From contig NZ_CP061314.1 of assembly GCF_018688255.1 (NCBI RefSeq), forward strand, positions 620,001 through 684,000: a stretch of 64,000 nt of DNA, given 5' to 3'. A model generated the notes under the pieces. The model saw nothing but the letters and a program-made list of their open reading frames with translations, was not told where the DNA came from and made no database searches. A program made the translations under genes and the position numbers. Source of the stretch: Polynucleobacter corsicus. GTDB lineage: Bacteria; Pseudomonadota; Gammaproteobacteria; Burkholderiales; Burkholderiaceae. Numbering within the stretch: the first letter of the stretch is position 1; each line of letters starts with the position of its first letter. This document shows, piece after piece, positions 20,719 through 28,574 of this stretch.

Positions 20719-20996
20719 TGACTTCATTAAGATTTAAATAGGAGCCCCGAAAAGCTTCGGCTAACCGGAAAAAGCACAGCGTTTCGTTTGAAGAAGCAAA
20801 ATCTGTGTTTTACGATGAAAAGGCTAAGTTAATCTCCGACCCCGATCATTCGGAGGATGAAGACAGATTTATTTTGCTAGGCGTAAGCCACGCACTTCGG
20901 ACAATTTTGGTTTGCCATTGTTATCGAAGTGAAGGTAATGTCATTCGTATTATTTCGGCTCGTAAGGCGACGCCTAAAGAGTCAAAAGCTTATTAA
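20718..20996 (+). pseudogene. brnT: BrnT-family toxin gene interrupted by an amber codon
   Basis: Reads M-T-S-L-R-F-K-(TAG)-E-P-R-K-A from ATG 20718, then continues as a canonical BrnT: KKHSVSFEEAKSVF, DPDHSEDEDRFILLG and IRIISARKATPKE. BrnT ribonuclease toxins have a conserved Trp in the F-x-W-D/E-P motif. Here the codon is TAG (20739-20741), one transition from TGG. The rest of the frame is intact, so this is a recent nonsense lesion, or it depends on suppression or a downstream start (GTG 20805 would lose the N terminus). The antitoxin gene follows after 5 bp and is intact. Confidence 0.85.
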
Positions 20997-21001
20997 AGGT
21001 G

Positions 21002-21217
21002 ATGAACATGCGTAAAGAATATGATTTCTCAAAAGCTCGTAAAAATCCATATGCTTCTATGCTCAAGAAGCCTATTACGATTCGTTTAGACGAAGATTCT
21101 GTTAGCTACTTTAAGTCCGTGTCAGAAGAAGTGGGCATTCCTTATCAAAGCCTCATTAATCTCTATTTGCGTGATTGTGCGGCATCTCATAAGAAGTTAA
21201 ACCTTAGTTGGAAGTAG
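21002..21217 (+). CDS. brnA: BrnA-family antitoxin
   Basis: About 71 residues: KEYDFSKARKNPYASMLKKPITIRLDEDSVSYFK, then GIPYQSLINLYLRDC, the ribbon-helix-helix fold typical of BrnA/CopG antitoxins. It should neutralise BrnT and bind the palindrome upstream of brnT. AAAGGTG overlaps the GTG at 20999; ATG 21002 or ATG 21008 is more plausible. Intact, unlike its toxin partner. Confidence 0.85.
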   Translation: MNMRKEYDFSKARKNPYASMLKKPITIRLDEDSVSYFKSVSEEVGIPYQSLINLYLRDCAASHKKLNLSWK

Positions 21218-21429
21218 TTTGGAGGTGGGGTTAAATACCCCGAGCCCTAGTCGATGGCAGTTGTTGGTCGCTGTTGAAATCTTAAAATAGACTCCTTCAG
21301 CTTACTCAAGAGAATTTACCTTTTCATGGTTACTAGGGTTTGTAACCCTCTGATTTTATTGAGTTGAAAAATTGAAAAAGTAACCATGAATCACCTTGTA
21401 AGCCAAATATCTCTTGATATAAGCCCTCA
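21218..21429. other. Non-coding right end of island with nested hairpins
   Basis: No gene is apparent. Arms TTCATGGTTACT (21323-21334) and AGTAACCATGAA (21379-21390) are perfectly complementary over 12 bp and enclose a smaller AGGGTT-TGT-AACCCT hairpin (21335-21349). Located about 40 bp before the right attachment repeat, it may be a recombination or replication structure. Confidence 0.5.
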
Positions 21430-21474
21430 ATTGTGACTCTGGTTATCGCGGGTTCGAGCCCCGTCGTTCGCCCC
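21430..21474 (+). repeat. attR: partial tRNA-His tail (right island boundary)
   Basis: 45 bp matching the tRNA-His 3' half with two differences (C for T, A for G), ending in CCCCC rather than CCCCA. There is no 5' half, so this is not a functional tRNA but the displaced end left by integration. Confidence 0.85.
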
Positions 21475-21510
21475 CGCTAATCAGATGAATCTTGGGTCAT
21501 CAAGAATTCT

Positions 21511-21533
21511 AAAAAACCTCAGGTGGTTTTTTA
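21511..21533 (+). terminator. Displaced terminator of the tRNA-His gene
   Basis: AAAAAACC and GGTTTTTT form a stem around a 6-nt loop with a trailing T run, 37 bp after the partial tRNA tail. It probably ended the tRNA-His transcript before the island was inserted. Confidence 0.7.
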
Positions 21534-21573
21534 TTTGCTGGGATGATGTCGTTTAAAACGATATTGATTGGAT

Positions 21574-22050
21574 TCACTCCTCCAATAGGCTTCTTAGCAT
21601 CCAGGCAGTTTTCTCATGGATATCTTGTCGCTGAGTCAGTAGATCGGCAGTTGGTTGATCATTCGCTTTTTCTACCAGGGGAAAAAGCTTGCGAGCAGTT
21701 CTTGATGCAGCCTCTTGAGCTTTTACAAGATGCTTAACCATATCAATCGCCTTTGGCACTCCATCCACTTCTTTAATGGTGCTGAGCTTTGAGAACTCTT
21801 TATAAGTACCGGGTGCTGGCTCTCCAAGCGCTCGAATTCTTTCTGCTATTAAATCCAGTGCGGTCCATTGCTCGGTATATTGAGCCATGAACATGGTGTG
21901 AAGAGTATTAAACATTGGACCCTTCACATTCCAATGAAAGTTGTGGGTCATCAAATAGAGGGAATAGCTGTCAGCCAAAAGTTCTGACAATCCTTTGGCA
22001 ATAGCTTTACGATCCTTTTCGTTGATACCAATATCTATCTTTGTGCTCAT
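21574..22050 (-). CDS. dps: Dps-family DNA-binding ferritin-like protein
   Basis: 158-residue Dps: LMTHNFHWNVKGPMFNTLHTMF and YTEQWTALDLIAERIRALGE hold the His, Asp and Glu ligands of the intersubunit ferroxidase site. Dps dodecamers oxidise Fe(II) with H2O2 and coat DNA in stress. The frame extends further upstream, but MSTKIDIG at 22050 is the typical start. Lies next to the katG island, between two tRNA 3' tails. A short palindrome ATTGATCAAT (22095-22104) upstream may be regulatory. Confidence 0.94.
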   Translation of the reverse strand: MSTKIDIGINEKDRKAIAKGLSELLADSYSLYLMTHNFHWNVKGPMFNTLHTMFMAQYTEQWTALDLIAERIRALGEPAPGTYKEFSKLSTIKEVDGVPKAIDMVKHLVKAQEAASRTARKLFPLVEKANDQPTADLLTQRQDIHEKTAWMLRSLLEE

Positions 22051-22154
22051 TTTATGCCCCTGTTTCTTTAAAAAACTGTGTTGTGAATTCATGCATTGAT
22101 CAATCATGCACCTTTCTATAGCTAAAGGATATGGTGATATTAAAATTAATTACT

Positions 22155-22200
22155 GGATTGGACATCCTCGTTTTTGGTTCGATTCCGCCCCGGGTCACCA
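22155..22200 (+). repeat. tRNA-Phe-like 3' tail (fragment, not functional)
   Basis: From GGATTG through ATCCTCG, TGGTTCGATTCCGCC and CGGGTCACCA, this resembles the anticodon-loop-to-CCA half of a betaproteobacterial tRNA-Phe, but the T-stem 5' strand is damaged and no 5' half is upstream. A terminator follows directly. Best read as an att remnant of an element that targeted a tRNA gene; assignment to Phe is from memory of the family consensus. Confidence 0.5.
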
Positions 22201-22209
22201 AACCCAAAT

Positions 22210-22237
22210 AATGCCCTGCACCGTGCGGGGCATTTTC
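22210..22237 (+). terminator. Strong terminator after the tRNA-like tail
   Basis: AATGCCCTGCA and TGCGGGGCATT form an 11-bp stem (one G-U pair) with a 3-nt loop, then TTTT. Plus-strand orientation; neighbouring genes on both sides are minus-strand, so it fits the tail of a lost tRNA transcript. Confidence 0.75.
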
Positions 22238-22260
22238 TTGTGGTCGGGTGGTAATTGCGG

Positions 22261-23649
22261 CTATTTTTTAGAGGGCCAAGTTTTTCTCAGGCTCACCGGA
22301 GGAATTCGTAGGGCCTCGCGATATTTGGCTATCGTTCTCCTAGCTACTTGGTAGCCTTCTTTAGCCAGCATATCTGAAATAGCGCCATCTGATAGCGGTT
22401 TTGTACTTGGCTCCGCCTCAATAATCTTCTTAATGAGCGCCTTGATCGCCTTAGATGAGACTTGATTCATACCCTCGTCTTGCACAACCTGAGCCCCAAA
22501 GAAATACTTGAGAGAGAAGGTGCCTTTAATGCAGGTGAGGTACTTTTCGTTAGTGACTCGCGAAATAGTAGATTCATGTACATCCACTTCCTCCGCAATC
22601 TCTTTAAGTAATAGCGGTTTCATACCGAGATCGCCAAATTCAAAAAAGGATTGCTGTCTGCGCACAATCGCTTTTGCTACCTTTAGGATAGTTTCACTTC
22701 TTTGATGAATTTGCTTAATTAGAATTTTTGCTTCACCAAACTTTTGAAAGAATTCTTCATTCTCGGGGCTCGGTTTTTGGTTCTTAATGATCCCCACATA
22801 CTCTGAGCGCAAAGAGACTCTAGGTTGATTATTGGGATTGAGGATAGCCTCCCAGCCCTTGCTAGTTTTTCTTACAATGACATCGGGCGTAATAATTTGT
22901 CGCTTAGTTGAAATAAATTCATCACAAGGGGAGGGATTGAGTTTTTGAATCATCTCTAGTGCAAGCTTTAGATCATTCTCTTTGCATTTGGTGATCTGTT
23001 TAAGTTTGAGCCAATTTTTACTACCAACTAAATCTAGGTGTGAATAAATAATCTCTTCACATAGTTTGAATGCTGTAGACCCCTGGGTAGCAGATGGAAG
23101 TCTGTGTAATTGAATTGATAGGCAATCGGCAAGATTAAGGGCCCCGATTCCTGGAGGATCTAAAGAGTGCAGAATTTTTAAGCATGCTTGAATTTGGTCG
23201 GCCGCCTCCCCATCGGCAGGATCCAAGACCGGACTCAATGTTTCTTCGAGCTCATCTAGTCTTTCCCTAAGGTAGCCGCGGTCATCAAGGCAGCCCACCA
23301 AATATTCTAATATCTTTCTTTGGGACTCATTTACCCTTGAAGTGCCAACTTGAGACATGAGGTGGGCAAGTAAAGTAAGCTCCTCGGCTATGGTTGCGAA
23401 CTGATCCATGTCCTCTGGATCAATACGTTGAGCCTGGGTGGATGAGGTCCGATGTGAAAATTCGGGTATGGCCTCTAGATACTCTTCTTCTGGGCTTGAA
23501 TCATATTCAAGGAAGGGGTTTTCTTCGGCAGCAGCCAGCAATTCCTTCTCCATCTCGAGCGAGGACATTTGCAATAATTTAATTGCTTTTTGAAGCTGGG
23601 GAGTAAGGGTAAGTTGGCCGCTCTGAAGTTGACCGAGTGATATCTTCAT
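22261..23649 (-). CDS. rpoN: RNA polymerase sigma-54 factor RpoN
   Basis: 462 residues. The N-terminal region I is Gln/Leu-rich (LTPQLQKAIKLLQMSSLEME) and contacts activators; the core-binding domain follows. The C-terminal helix-turn-helix (HESTISRVTNEKYL) and the RpoN box (ARRTIAKYREALRIPP) that reads the -24 element are intact. Most betaproteobacteria keep rpoN beside lptB and hpf; here it stands at the head of the flagellar locus, so it may be a dedicated or second copy. A consensus sigma-54 promoter precedes flgB in this window, and an FlrC-type activator is encoded at 40.1 kb. Confidence 0.95.
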   Translation of the reverse strand: MKISLGQLQSGQLTLTPQLQKAIKLLQMSSLEMEKELLAAAEENPFLEYDSSPEEEYLEAIPEFSHRTSSTQAQRIDPEDMDQFATIAEELTLLAHLMSQVGTSRVNESQRKILEYLVGCLDDRGYLRERLDELEETLSPVLDPADGEAADQIQACLKILHSLDPPGIGALNLADCLSIQLHRLPSATQGSTAFKLCEEIIYSHLDLVGSKNWLKLKQITKCKENDLKLALEMIQKLNPSPCDEFISTKRQIITPDVIVRKTSKGWEAILNPNNQPRVSLRSEYVGIIKNQKPSPENEEFFQKFGEAKILIKQIHQRSETILKVAKAIVRRQQSFFEFGDLGMKPLLLKEIAEEVDVHESTISRVTNEKYLTCIKGTFSLKYFFGAQVVQDEGMNQVSSKAIKALIKKIIEAEPSTKPLSDGAISDMLAKEGYQVARRTIAKYREALRIPPVSLRKTWPSKK

Positions 23650-23800
23650 CTGGACTTCATTTTTACCAATAGTTACTTATCTTAAATATAATTTTTATAG
23701 CTACATTTTAAGTATAAAAATACAGGTTTTATGGTTATTATCTGCATTATTGTTATAAATTTTGTCCATACCCGTATTTGCCCCAAGAATCTATCTATAT

Positions 23801-24193
23801 ATGAAAAGTAATTTAATGCAGTGGCTTGGATTCGAGGTTGATCAATATAAGCTGGCGATCCCTCTTGGCCTAGTTACCTCTGTGTTTTATTCGCCCCCAG
23901 ATAGTCACAAACAAAAACATCCGTATGGACTTGAGGTGCACGAAGGCGCACCTATTTTTTTACTACCTCCAGAGAGATTGTTGGAGTGTGGTTTTGAGCG
24001 CTCCCCCTCATTACTCCAAAATCAAGTATTGCCTTGGGTGATTGTCTTAAAGACAAGTGAAGATACCGCTGTTGGATTTAGAGTTGAAAAAACGTTTGGT
24101 CCTTTTGAGGCGAATATGAATTCTGATTTATCGATTCAGTATGGAGATCAAATTTTGCTCGCTGTAAATCCTGCGGAGGAATTAAATGTCTAA
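23801..24193 (+). CDS. Divergent CheW-like protein
   Basis: About 130 residues. FEVDQYKLAIPLGLVTSVF, YGLEVHEGAPIFLLPPERLL and VIVLKTSEDTAVGFRVEKTFG line up in order with the three conserved blocks of the CheW SH3-like fold, but conservation is weak. CheW scaffolds receptor-kinase arrays. It is the first of three genes with overlapping ends (next ATG lies inside its tail), divergent from rpoN. The frame is open to 23762 (TTG); ATG 23801 is preferred because the upstream part does not fit the fold. Assignment is by pattern, not by a profile score. Confidence 0.55.
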   Translation: MKSNLMQWLGFEVDQYKLAIPLGLVTSVFYSPPDSHKQKHPYGLEVHEGAPIFLLPPERLLECGFERSPSLLQNQVLPWVIVLKTSEDTAVGFRVEKTFGPFEANMNSDLSIQYGDQILLAVNPAEELNV

Positions 24194-25754
24194 ATTGTGG
24201 GGCGGTTCCGGAATTCAGATGAGTCTAGATGCAAGCAAACGTCTTTTGATTGGACTTCTTCTAGGGTTGTGCATCATTTCTTTAGTTGTCGGTCATTGGC
24301 TTGAGCGTCAACAAGTGATTGTGGCCGCTGAAACTCAGCAAAAGGCAAAGCAAGTAAAGACCTGGTATGAATTTTTTATTTCTGCCAAGCAGATAGGCGA
24401 TTCAACTCAAGAAATTAATGCTGATTACTTTATTCGTGCCAATAAATTACTAAAGCAGATTGATAAGAATATCGATAGTGATAAATTGAATTCGACACTT
24501 GAGAAGCTGGTTGGGGAAAAAGTAAAGTCAGATCAACATGTACGCGCTAAATTAATTGTATTAAGAGATAGCCTTAAGCAATTGACCAGCAATGAAAAGC
24601 TATTAGTGAGCCTCTCAACTGGCATAGATTCTCTTAAGGAGCTGACTGGAGAAAAAGGGCTCTTAAATGTTGATCGTATCCGCAAGGAGTCCCCATACCG
24701 GAAAATTGCTGAGACTTTGCCAGAATTGACGGATGCTGGATATAAGTGGCAAGCAAATTCACAAGATACTGCTGCCCTTAACAAAATGATGGCTAGCTTG
24801 AAGGTCTTGGCAGAGCAAAAAAATGCTTTAGATGCGTTAGCAAGTGGCGATAAATTCAATCCACGCCAAGCGGAGATCTATAAGGCACTTAAAAAAATCC
24901 CTTTGTATGTTAAATCTGCCGATTATGTGCAGGCTGTAGAGCAGTTTATTGCCGCGAGAACCAAGGTGGCAGAGCTTACGCAAGATCGCAATGGCATTGG
25001 CAGTTATGCCAATAGCTTGGAGGCGCTCTCACGCGATGGTAATCAAACACTAATGCTTCAGGTTTCACAGATTTTGACTTTGTTAAGCTTGCTAGCTGCG
25101 CTAGTTGTTAACTTTACCTACGGCAAGCGCAATCAATATGGCGGTATTGATGAGAGTGAGCTCGATGAGGAGAAGTGGGAGTCCTTAAAGGACGCGCACG
25201 ATATTTTGCCGTATACACAAATTGCATTAAATCAAATTGCCGATTTAGGTGGAAAAGTCTTGGTGGCAACTAAGCGCTTTCATGGCGTTCTCGCCGATGA
25301 AAATTCTGTACGTCGTAAAAAAATCCAAGAGTTACCAGATCCCAGCCAAATAATCGATGCTGAAATTGCCGCAATAAAGGTCGAGATTGTTGCGTTAAGG
25401 GAGCAGGCGATTCAGCTAGGTCTGCATAACTCTGGTATGCCGATGCAAATGAACCTGTCAGAGCAGTCGATGCGGCTCAATACAGTTGTGGAGCATTTAG
25501 AGCTTGCATTGGGTGGTATGAGTAATACGATGCATCAAGTTGTTTCTCAAAAATATCACTTTGAGCTGCAAGATGCTTCACGTATCTCAAGGGATTCTGA
25601 AGGCTTGATTTTGGCGTTGACACAATTACAGCGTCAGATCGAGAGAATGGAAGGCGTTCTAGAGGAAATGGGCGCAGCTTTGGATAAGGTGGTGCATGGC
25701 GCTATACCTGAAGAGACGACAACTCTAACGAGTTATGGTTTGGGTGAACGATAG
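24186..25754 (+). CDS. Two-helix membrane protein resembling MCP/PilJ receptors
   Basis: 522 residues. TM1 spans about 19-38 and TM2 about 290-312, enclosing a roughly 250-residue helical periplasmic domain; a long cytoplasmic coiled coil follows. At about 395-435 (EIVALREQAIQLGLHNSG) there is a faint echo of the receptor hairpin tip, but the nearly invariant Q-T-N-L-L-A-L-N-A-A-I-E tip is not preserved. GGAGG lies 5 bp before the ATG. Encoded between CheW-like and CheA-like genes with overlapping ends, which supports a receptor role. Ligand unknown. Confidence 0.55.
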   Translation: MSKLWGGSGIQMSLDASKRLLIGLLLGLCIISLVVGHWLERQQVIVAAETQQKAKQVKTWYEFFISAKQIGDSTQEINADYFIRANKLLKQIDKNIDSDKLNSTLEKLVGEKVKSDQHVRAKLIVLRDSLKQLTSNEKLLVSLSTGIDSLKELTGEKGLLNVDRIRKESPYRKIAETLPELTDAGYKWQANSQDTAALNKMMASLKVLAEQKNALDALASGDKFNPRQAEIYKALKKIPLYVKSADYVQAVEQFIAARTKVAELTQDRNGIGSYANSLEALSRDGNQTLMLQVSQILTLLSLLAALVVNFTYGKRNQYGGIDESELDEEKWESLKDAHDILPYTQIALNQIADLGGKVLVATKRFHGVLADENSVRRKKIQELPDPSQIIDAEIAAIKVEIVALREQAIQLGLHNSGMPMQMNLSEQSMRLNTVVEHLELALGGMSNTMHQVVSQKYHFELQDASRISRDSEGLILALTQLQRQIERMEGVLEEMGAALDKVVHGAIPEETTTLTSYGLGER

Positions 25755-27037
25755 TGGCAAATGATTACCTCAGTCTGTTTATTGCAGATATTAATCGCGC
25801 TTATGAGGGATTGACCTGGTCTATCGAGGCAAATCCTCCAGCCCTATCTCAAGCCGGGTTACATGCACGCGATTTAGCTGACGCTTTAGGTAGCGTTGGC
25901 TTATCGCAATTAAGCGCACTGATCGATGATGTATCACGTCAGCTATCGCTTGAGCAGCCATCGGTTTTGCCAATTGCTCAAAATCTGGTCGGATTATTAA
26001 AAAGGGCTTTATTTGCATTGGAGCAGTCTGATGACATGGTGATATCTCCCGTATATGCCGAAGAGATTCAGCGCCTTTCTAGTGATATGGTGGCCTTATT
26101 AGGCGGTACGTCTTTCCAGTCCCCCCAAACGAAGTCGATGGTTAATGAATGGGGCCTCGATGCTGTGGCAACTTCCCCTGTGCTTACTCCGCTAGCTGCA
26201 GAATTGCCTGAAAATTGGTTTGTGGAAGATGATTCGAGTGATGACTATTCTTCCACTTCAGCTGCATTATTGGAGAAAAACCCAAAAGAATTTATTTCTG
26301 CTGCTGCGGTACTGGCTCAAAGACGGGCAGGATTAAATCTCGTACAGCGTATTCGGCAGATGCTGAGCGTGCAAAATTTGCCATTAAATAAATCAATTGA
26401 TTTTCTATTGTCTGAACATCAAGATGCTTTAAGTTCTTTAGGTCAAATTACTTTAGCTAGCGCTCTGGTAGACATGGCTCCGGAGATGGTAGTAGATGGT
26501 GTTTTAGCTGATGTTGAGGTAGTGAACACTTTGTTAAGTGCGATCAGCATCTTGCCAGAAGCCCAGCGATTGGTAGCTAACAAGCAGGCGCTTACTTTAT
26601 TCATTGACTTGTATGGAGTGCAATGCGATGAAGTGAATATGAGTTTGGCAGGAGAGATTATTTCAAGGGCTCAGGGCAGGATCGAGCAAGAGCAGGATCG
26701 CTTGAGAATTACGATGCCAGCTAGTTTAAAACGCATGCGCTTTTTGCCATTTAAGCGTGGCTCAGATTATTACGTCGTCAGCTGGGCTCAGTTACTCTCC
26801 ATTTCGAATACGGATGGTCAGTTTGCTGCTGACGATGCTTTAGGATCTGCAGTTGGTTGCGAGAAAGTATTGCGACTTAGTAGCGGGTGCACTCATGAGG
26901 TTCTGTATGCCAAGGAGGTGTTTCCGATTATGAATATGAATAGCTTTGCGCTCCCATCGGTATTATCTGGACCATATTGGATGAGGGGAATAGCCTTAGA
27001 TGATGCGAGTTCCCCGTATTCTTGGTTAGCCGTTTAG
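25754..27037 (+). CDS. CheA/FimL-like protein without kinase motifs
   Basis: 427 residues, GTG start overlapping the previous stop. The N-terminal 65 residues resemble an HPt helix bundle, with a His in GLHARDLADALGSVGLSQL where the phosphorylated His of HPt lies. The C-terminal part (GEIISRAQGRIEQEQDRLRI, then LPFKRGSDYYVVSWAQLLSI) resembles the end of a CheA catalytic domain followed by its CheW-like domain. N-box and G-box ATP motifs are not visible, so it is probably not a kinase. FimL of Pseudomonas is a comparable degenerate CheA homologue. Function unknown. Confidence 0.5.
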   Translation: MANDYLSLFIADINRAYEGLTWSIEANPPALSQAGLHARDLADALGSVGLSQLSALIDDVSRQLSLEQPSVLPIAQNLVGLLKRALFALEQSDDMVISPVYAEEIQRLSSDMVALLGGTSFQSPQTKSMVNEWGLDAVATSPVLTPLAAELPENWFVEDDSSDDYSSTSAALLEKNPKEFISAAAVLAQRRAGLNLVQRIRQMLSVQNLPLNKSIDFLLSEHQDALSSLGQITLASALVDMAPEMVVDGVLADVEVVNTLLSAISILPEAQRLVANKQALTLFIDLYGVQCDEVNMSLAGEIISRAQGRIEQEQDRLRITMPASLKRMRFLPFKRGSDYYVVSWAQLLSISNTDGQFAADDALGSAVGCEKVLRLSSGCTHEVLYAKEVFPIMNMNSFALPSVLSGPYWMRGIALDDASSPYSWLAV

Positions 27038-27076
27038 TTCACTCAGTCATGTTTATCTAGTTAATAAAGGTTAGTC

Positions 27077-27775
27077 TTGCTAAAAATCACCAGTTTTTCA
27101 GTCTTGAAAGTCATTTTGCTGGGCGCTAGCCTCTTTGCGGGACAGGCTTTTGCTCAGGCGCCCCCAGCGCTGGATAAGGAAATCAGGACTTTAGTCGCCA
27201 AGCATCCGGCGATGCTGAACTACAAAACCTCAGTTGAGTATGTTGATCCCCGTATTAAAGTGCCTGACTGCCCAGGGGGATATGAAATTGAATTGCCTAC
27301 TCGTACACGACTCTGGGGCAGGGTCAATATCCCTGTCAGATGCAATAAAGGGGCTAAATGGTTTGTTTCACTACCTGTCAAAATCCAGGTTTTTGGGCAA
27401 TATTTAGTCTCCTCTCGTCAGATTCAGGGTAATTCCCGGCTTTCTCAAGGTGATTTTGTGCTCTCTGAGGGCGATTTAAGTGATTTGCCAGATGGATTTG
27501 TCCAAAAGCCTGAAGATGCCCTGGGTAGGCAGGTGATTCGGCCCATTGCTCCAGGAAACCCAATTTTCCTAAACAATTTACGTGAATCGTCCGTAATAAG
27601 GGTAGGTGATCAGGTTAAGGTCAAGATTGTGGGTTCTGGCTTTGAGGCTGCTGGTTCTGGAGTTGCCCAGTCCGGGGGCTCCAGTGGCGACTCCGTCAAG
27701 GTCAAAATGCCAGATGGACAAGCTCTACAGGGCAAAGTAATAGGCCCTTCGACAGTTGAGATTAAAATCAACTAG
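27077..27775 (+). CDS. flgA: Flagellar P-ring assembly chaperone FlgA
   Basis: 232-residue periplasmic protein with a signal peptide (VILLGASLFAGQAFAQA). The C-terminal SAF/ChapFlgA domain shows GDFVLSEGDLSDLP, ALGRQVIRPIAPGNPI and the final GKVIGPSTVEIKIN. It helps FlgI form the P-ring. Start is TTG 27077 with AAAGG upstream. Unlike in many bacteria it is far from flgB and instead heads flgA-flgM-flgN. Confidence 0.92.
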   Translation: MLKITSFSVLKVILLGASLFAGQAFAQAPPALDKEIRTLVAKHPAMLNYKTSVEYVDPRIKVPDCPGGYEIELPTRTRLWGRVNIPVRCNKGAKWFVSLPVKIQVFGQYLVSSRQIQGNSRLSQGDFVLSEGDLSDLPDGFVQKPEDALGRQVIRPIAPGNPIFLNNLRESSVIRVGDQVKVKIVGSGFEAAGSGVAQSGGSSGDSVKVKMPDGQALQGKVIGPSTVEIKIN

Positions 27776-27818
27776 CTGTAAATACAGTAAATAATGAAGT
27801 TAGCAAGGAACGGATAGC

Positions 27819-28139
27819 GTGAAGATTAACGAGAACAGATCGGCACTACCAGGTCAAACTGAGGCGAAGAAAAGCACTCAGGGTGGCTCTGCGTCCGCAC
27901 CTGACTCCACTTCATCTGCTAAAACCCCCAATGCTGGAGTAAATCTAGATCTCAATCCAGCAGTTACAGCAGCCAGCACTGTATCTATTTCGAGTGCCCG
28001 CTCTATCTCTGATGCAGATGCATTGGAGAAGATTAGAAAGCTGATCGAGCAGGGTGAATTCAAGGTAGATTTTCCTAAAACTGCTGAGCTGATTTTGCGG
28101 GAAGCAGTTGCCGCTGCCGGTAATTCTTCTAAGTTCTAA
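27819..28139 (+). CDS. flgM: Anti-sigma-28 factor FlgM
   Basis: 106 residues, GTG start with AAGGA upstream. The disordered, polar N-terminal half is typical; the C-terminal helices DADALEKIRKLIEQGEFKVD and AELILREAV bind FliA. FlgM holds FliA inactive until it is exported through the finished hook. Adjacent to flgN and convergent with fliA, so factor and antifactor lie side by side. Confidence 0.9.
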   Translation: MKINENRSALPGQTEAKKSTQGGSASAPDSTSSAKTPNAGVNLDLNPAVTAASTVSISSARSISDADALEKIRKLIEQGEFKVDFPKTAELILREAVAAAGNSSKF

Positions 28140-28529
28140 GTGAACAATCCCATTCAGTTTCAAATTTCGCAAGTAGCTAGTGCCGTTGGATTATTACGTG
28201 CTGCGCTAGAGGCTGAAGATATTGATGCTTTACCAAATGCGATTGCCGCCGCACAGCAAGCACTCGATAAACTTAATGCCTATCCTGGTGGTGTAGAGCA
28301 ACTACGTATTGATATGGATGCTTTACCTTCACCACTCAAAGAAGAAGTAAAGACTCAGCTTGAGGAAGCTACTGTGGATCATCATATTAATGGTGAACTC
28401 ATTCGCTTAGCCGCACAAAAGAATGCAGCGCTACAAGCGTTCATTGCACAGCAGTCAGATTCTGCCACCTACTCAAGCACTGGTAATGTGCCAGGCCTGG
28501 GCTCTGGTACCTTCTCCAAAAAAGTCTAA
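28140..28529 (+). CDS. flgN: Flagellar export chaperone FlgN
   Basis: 129-residue helical protein starting at GTG directly after the flgM stop. FlgN binds FlgK and FlgL, the hook-filament junction proteins, and delivers them to the export gate. Sequence conservation of the family is low; the helical pattern, a terminal disordered tail and position after flgM support the call. Confidence 0.82.
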   Translation: MNNPIQFQISQVASAVGLLRAALEAEDIDALPNAIAAAQQALDKLNAYPGGVEQLRIDMDALPSPLKEEVKTQLEEATVDHHINGELIRLAAQKNAALQAFIAQQSDSATYSSTGNVPGLGSGTFSKKV

Positions 28530-28552
28530 GGATCTCTGCCTCAATACTGTAT

Positions 28553-28574
28553 AGACGCTTAGGCGTCTTTTTTT
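28553..28574 (+). terminator. Terminator between flgN and fliA
   Basis: AGACGC and GCGTCT form a 6-bp stem with a TTAG loop, followed by seven T residues in the plus direction. It serves flgN and overlaps the stop codon of the convergent fliA gene. Confidence 0.8.
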
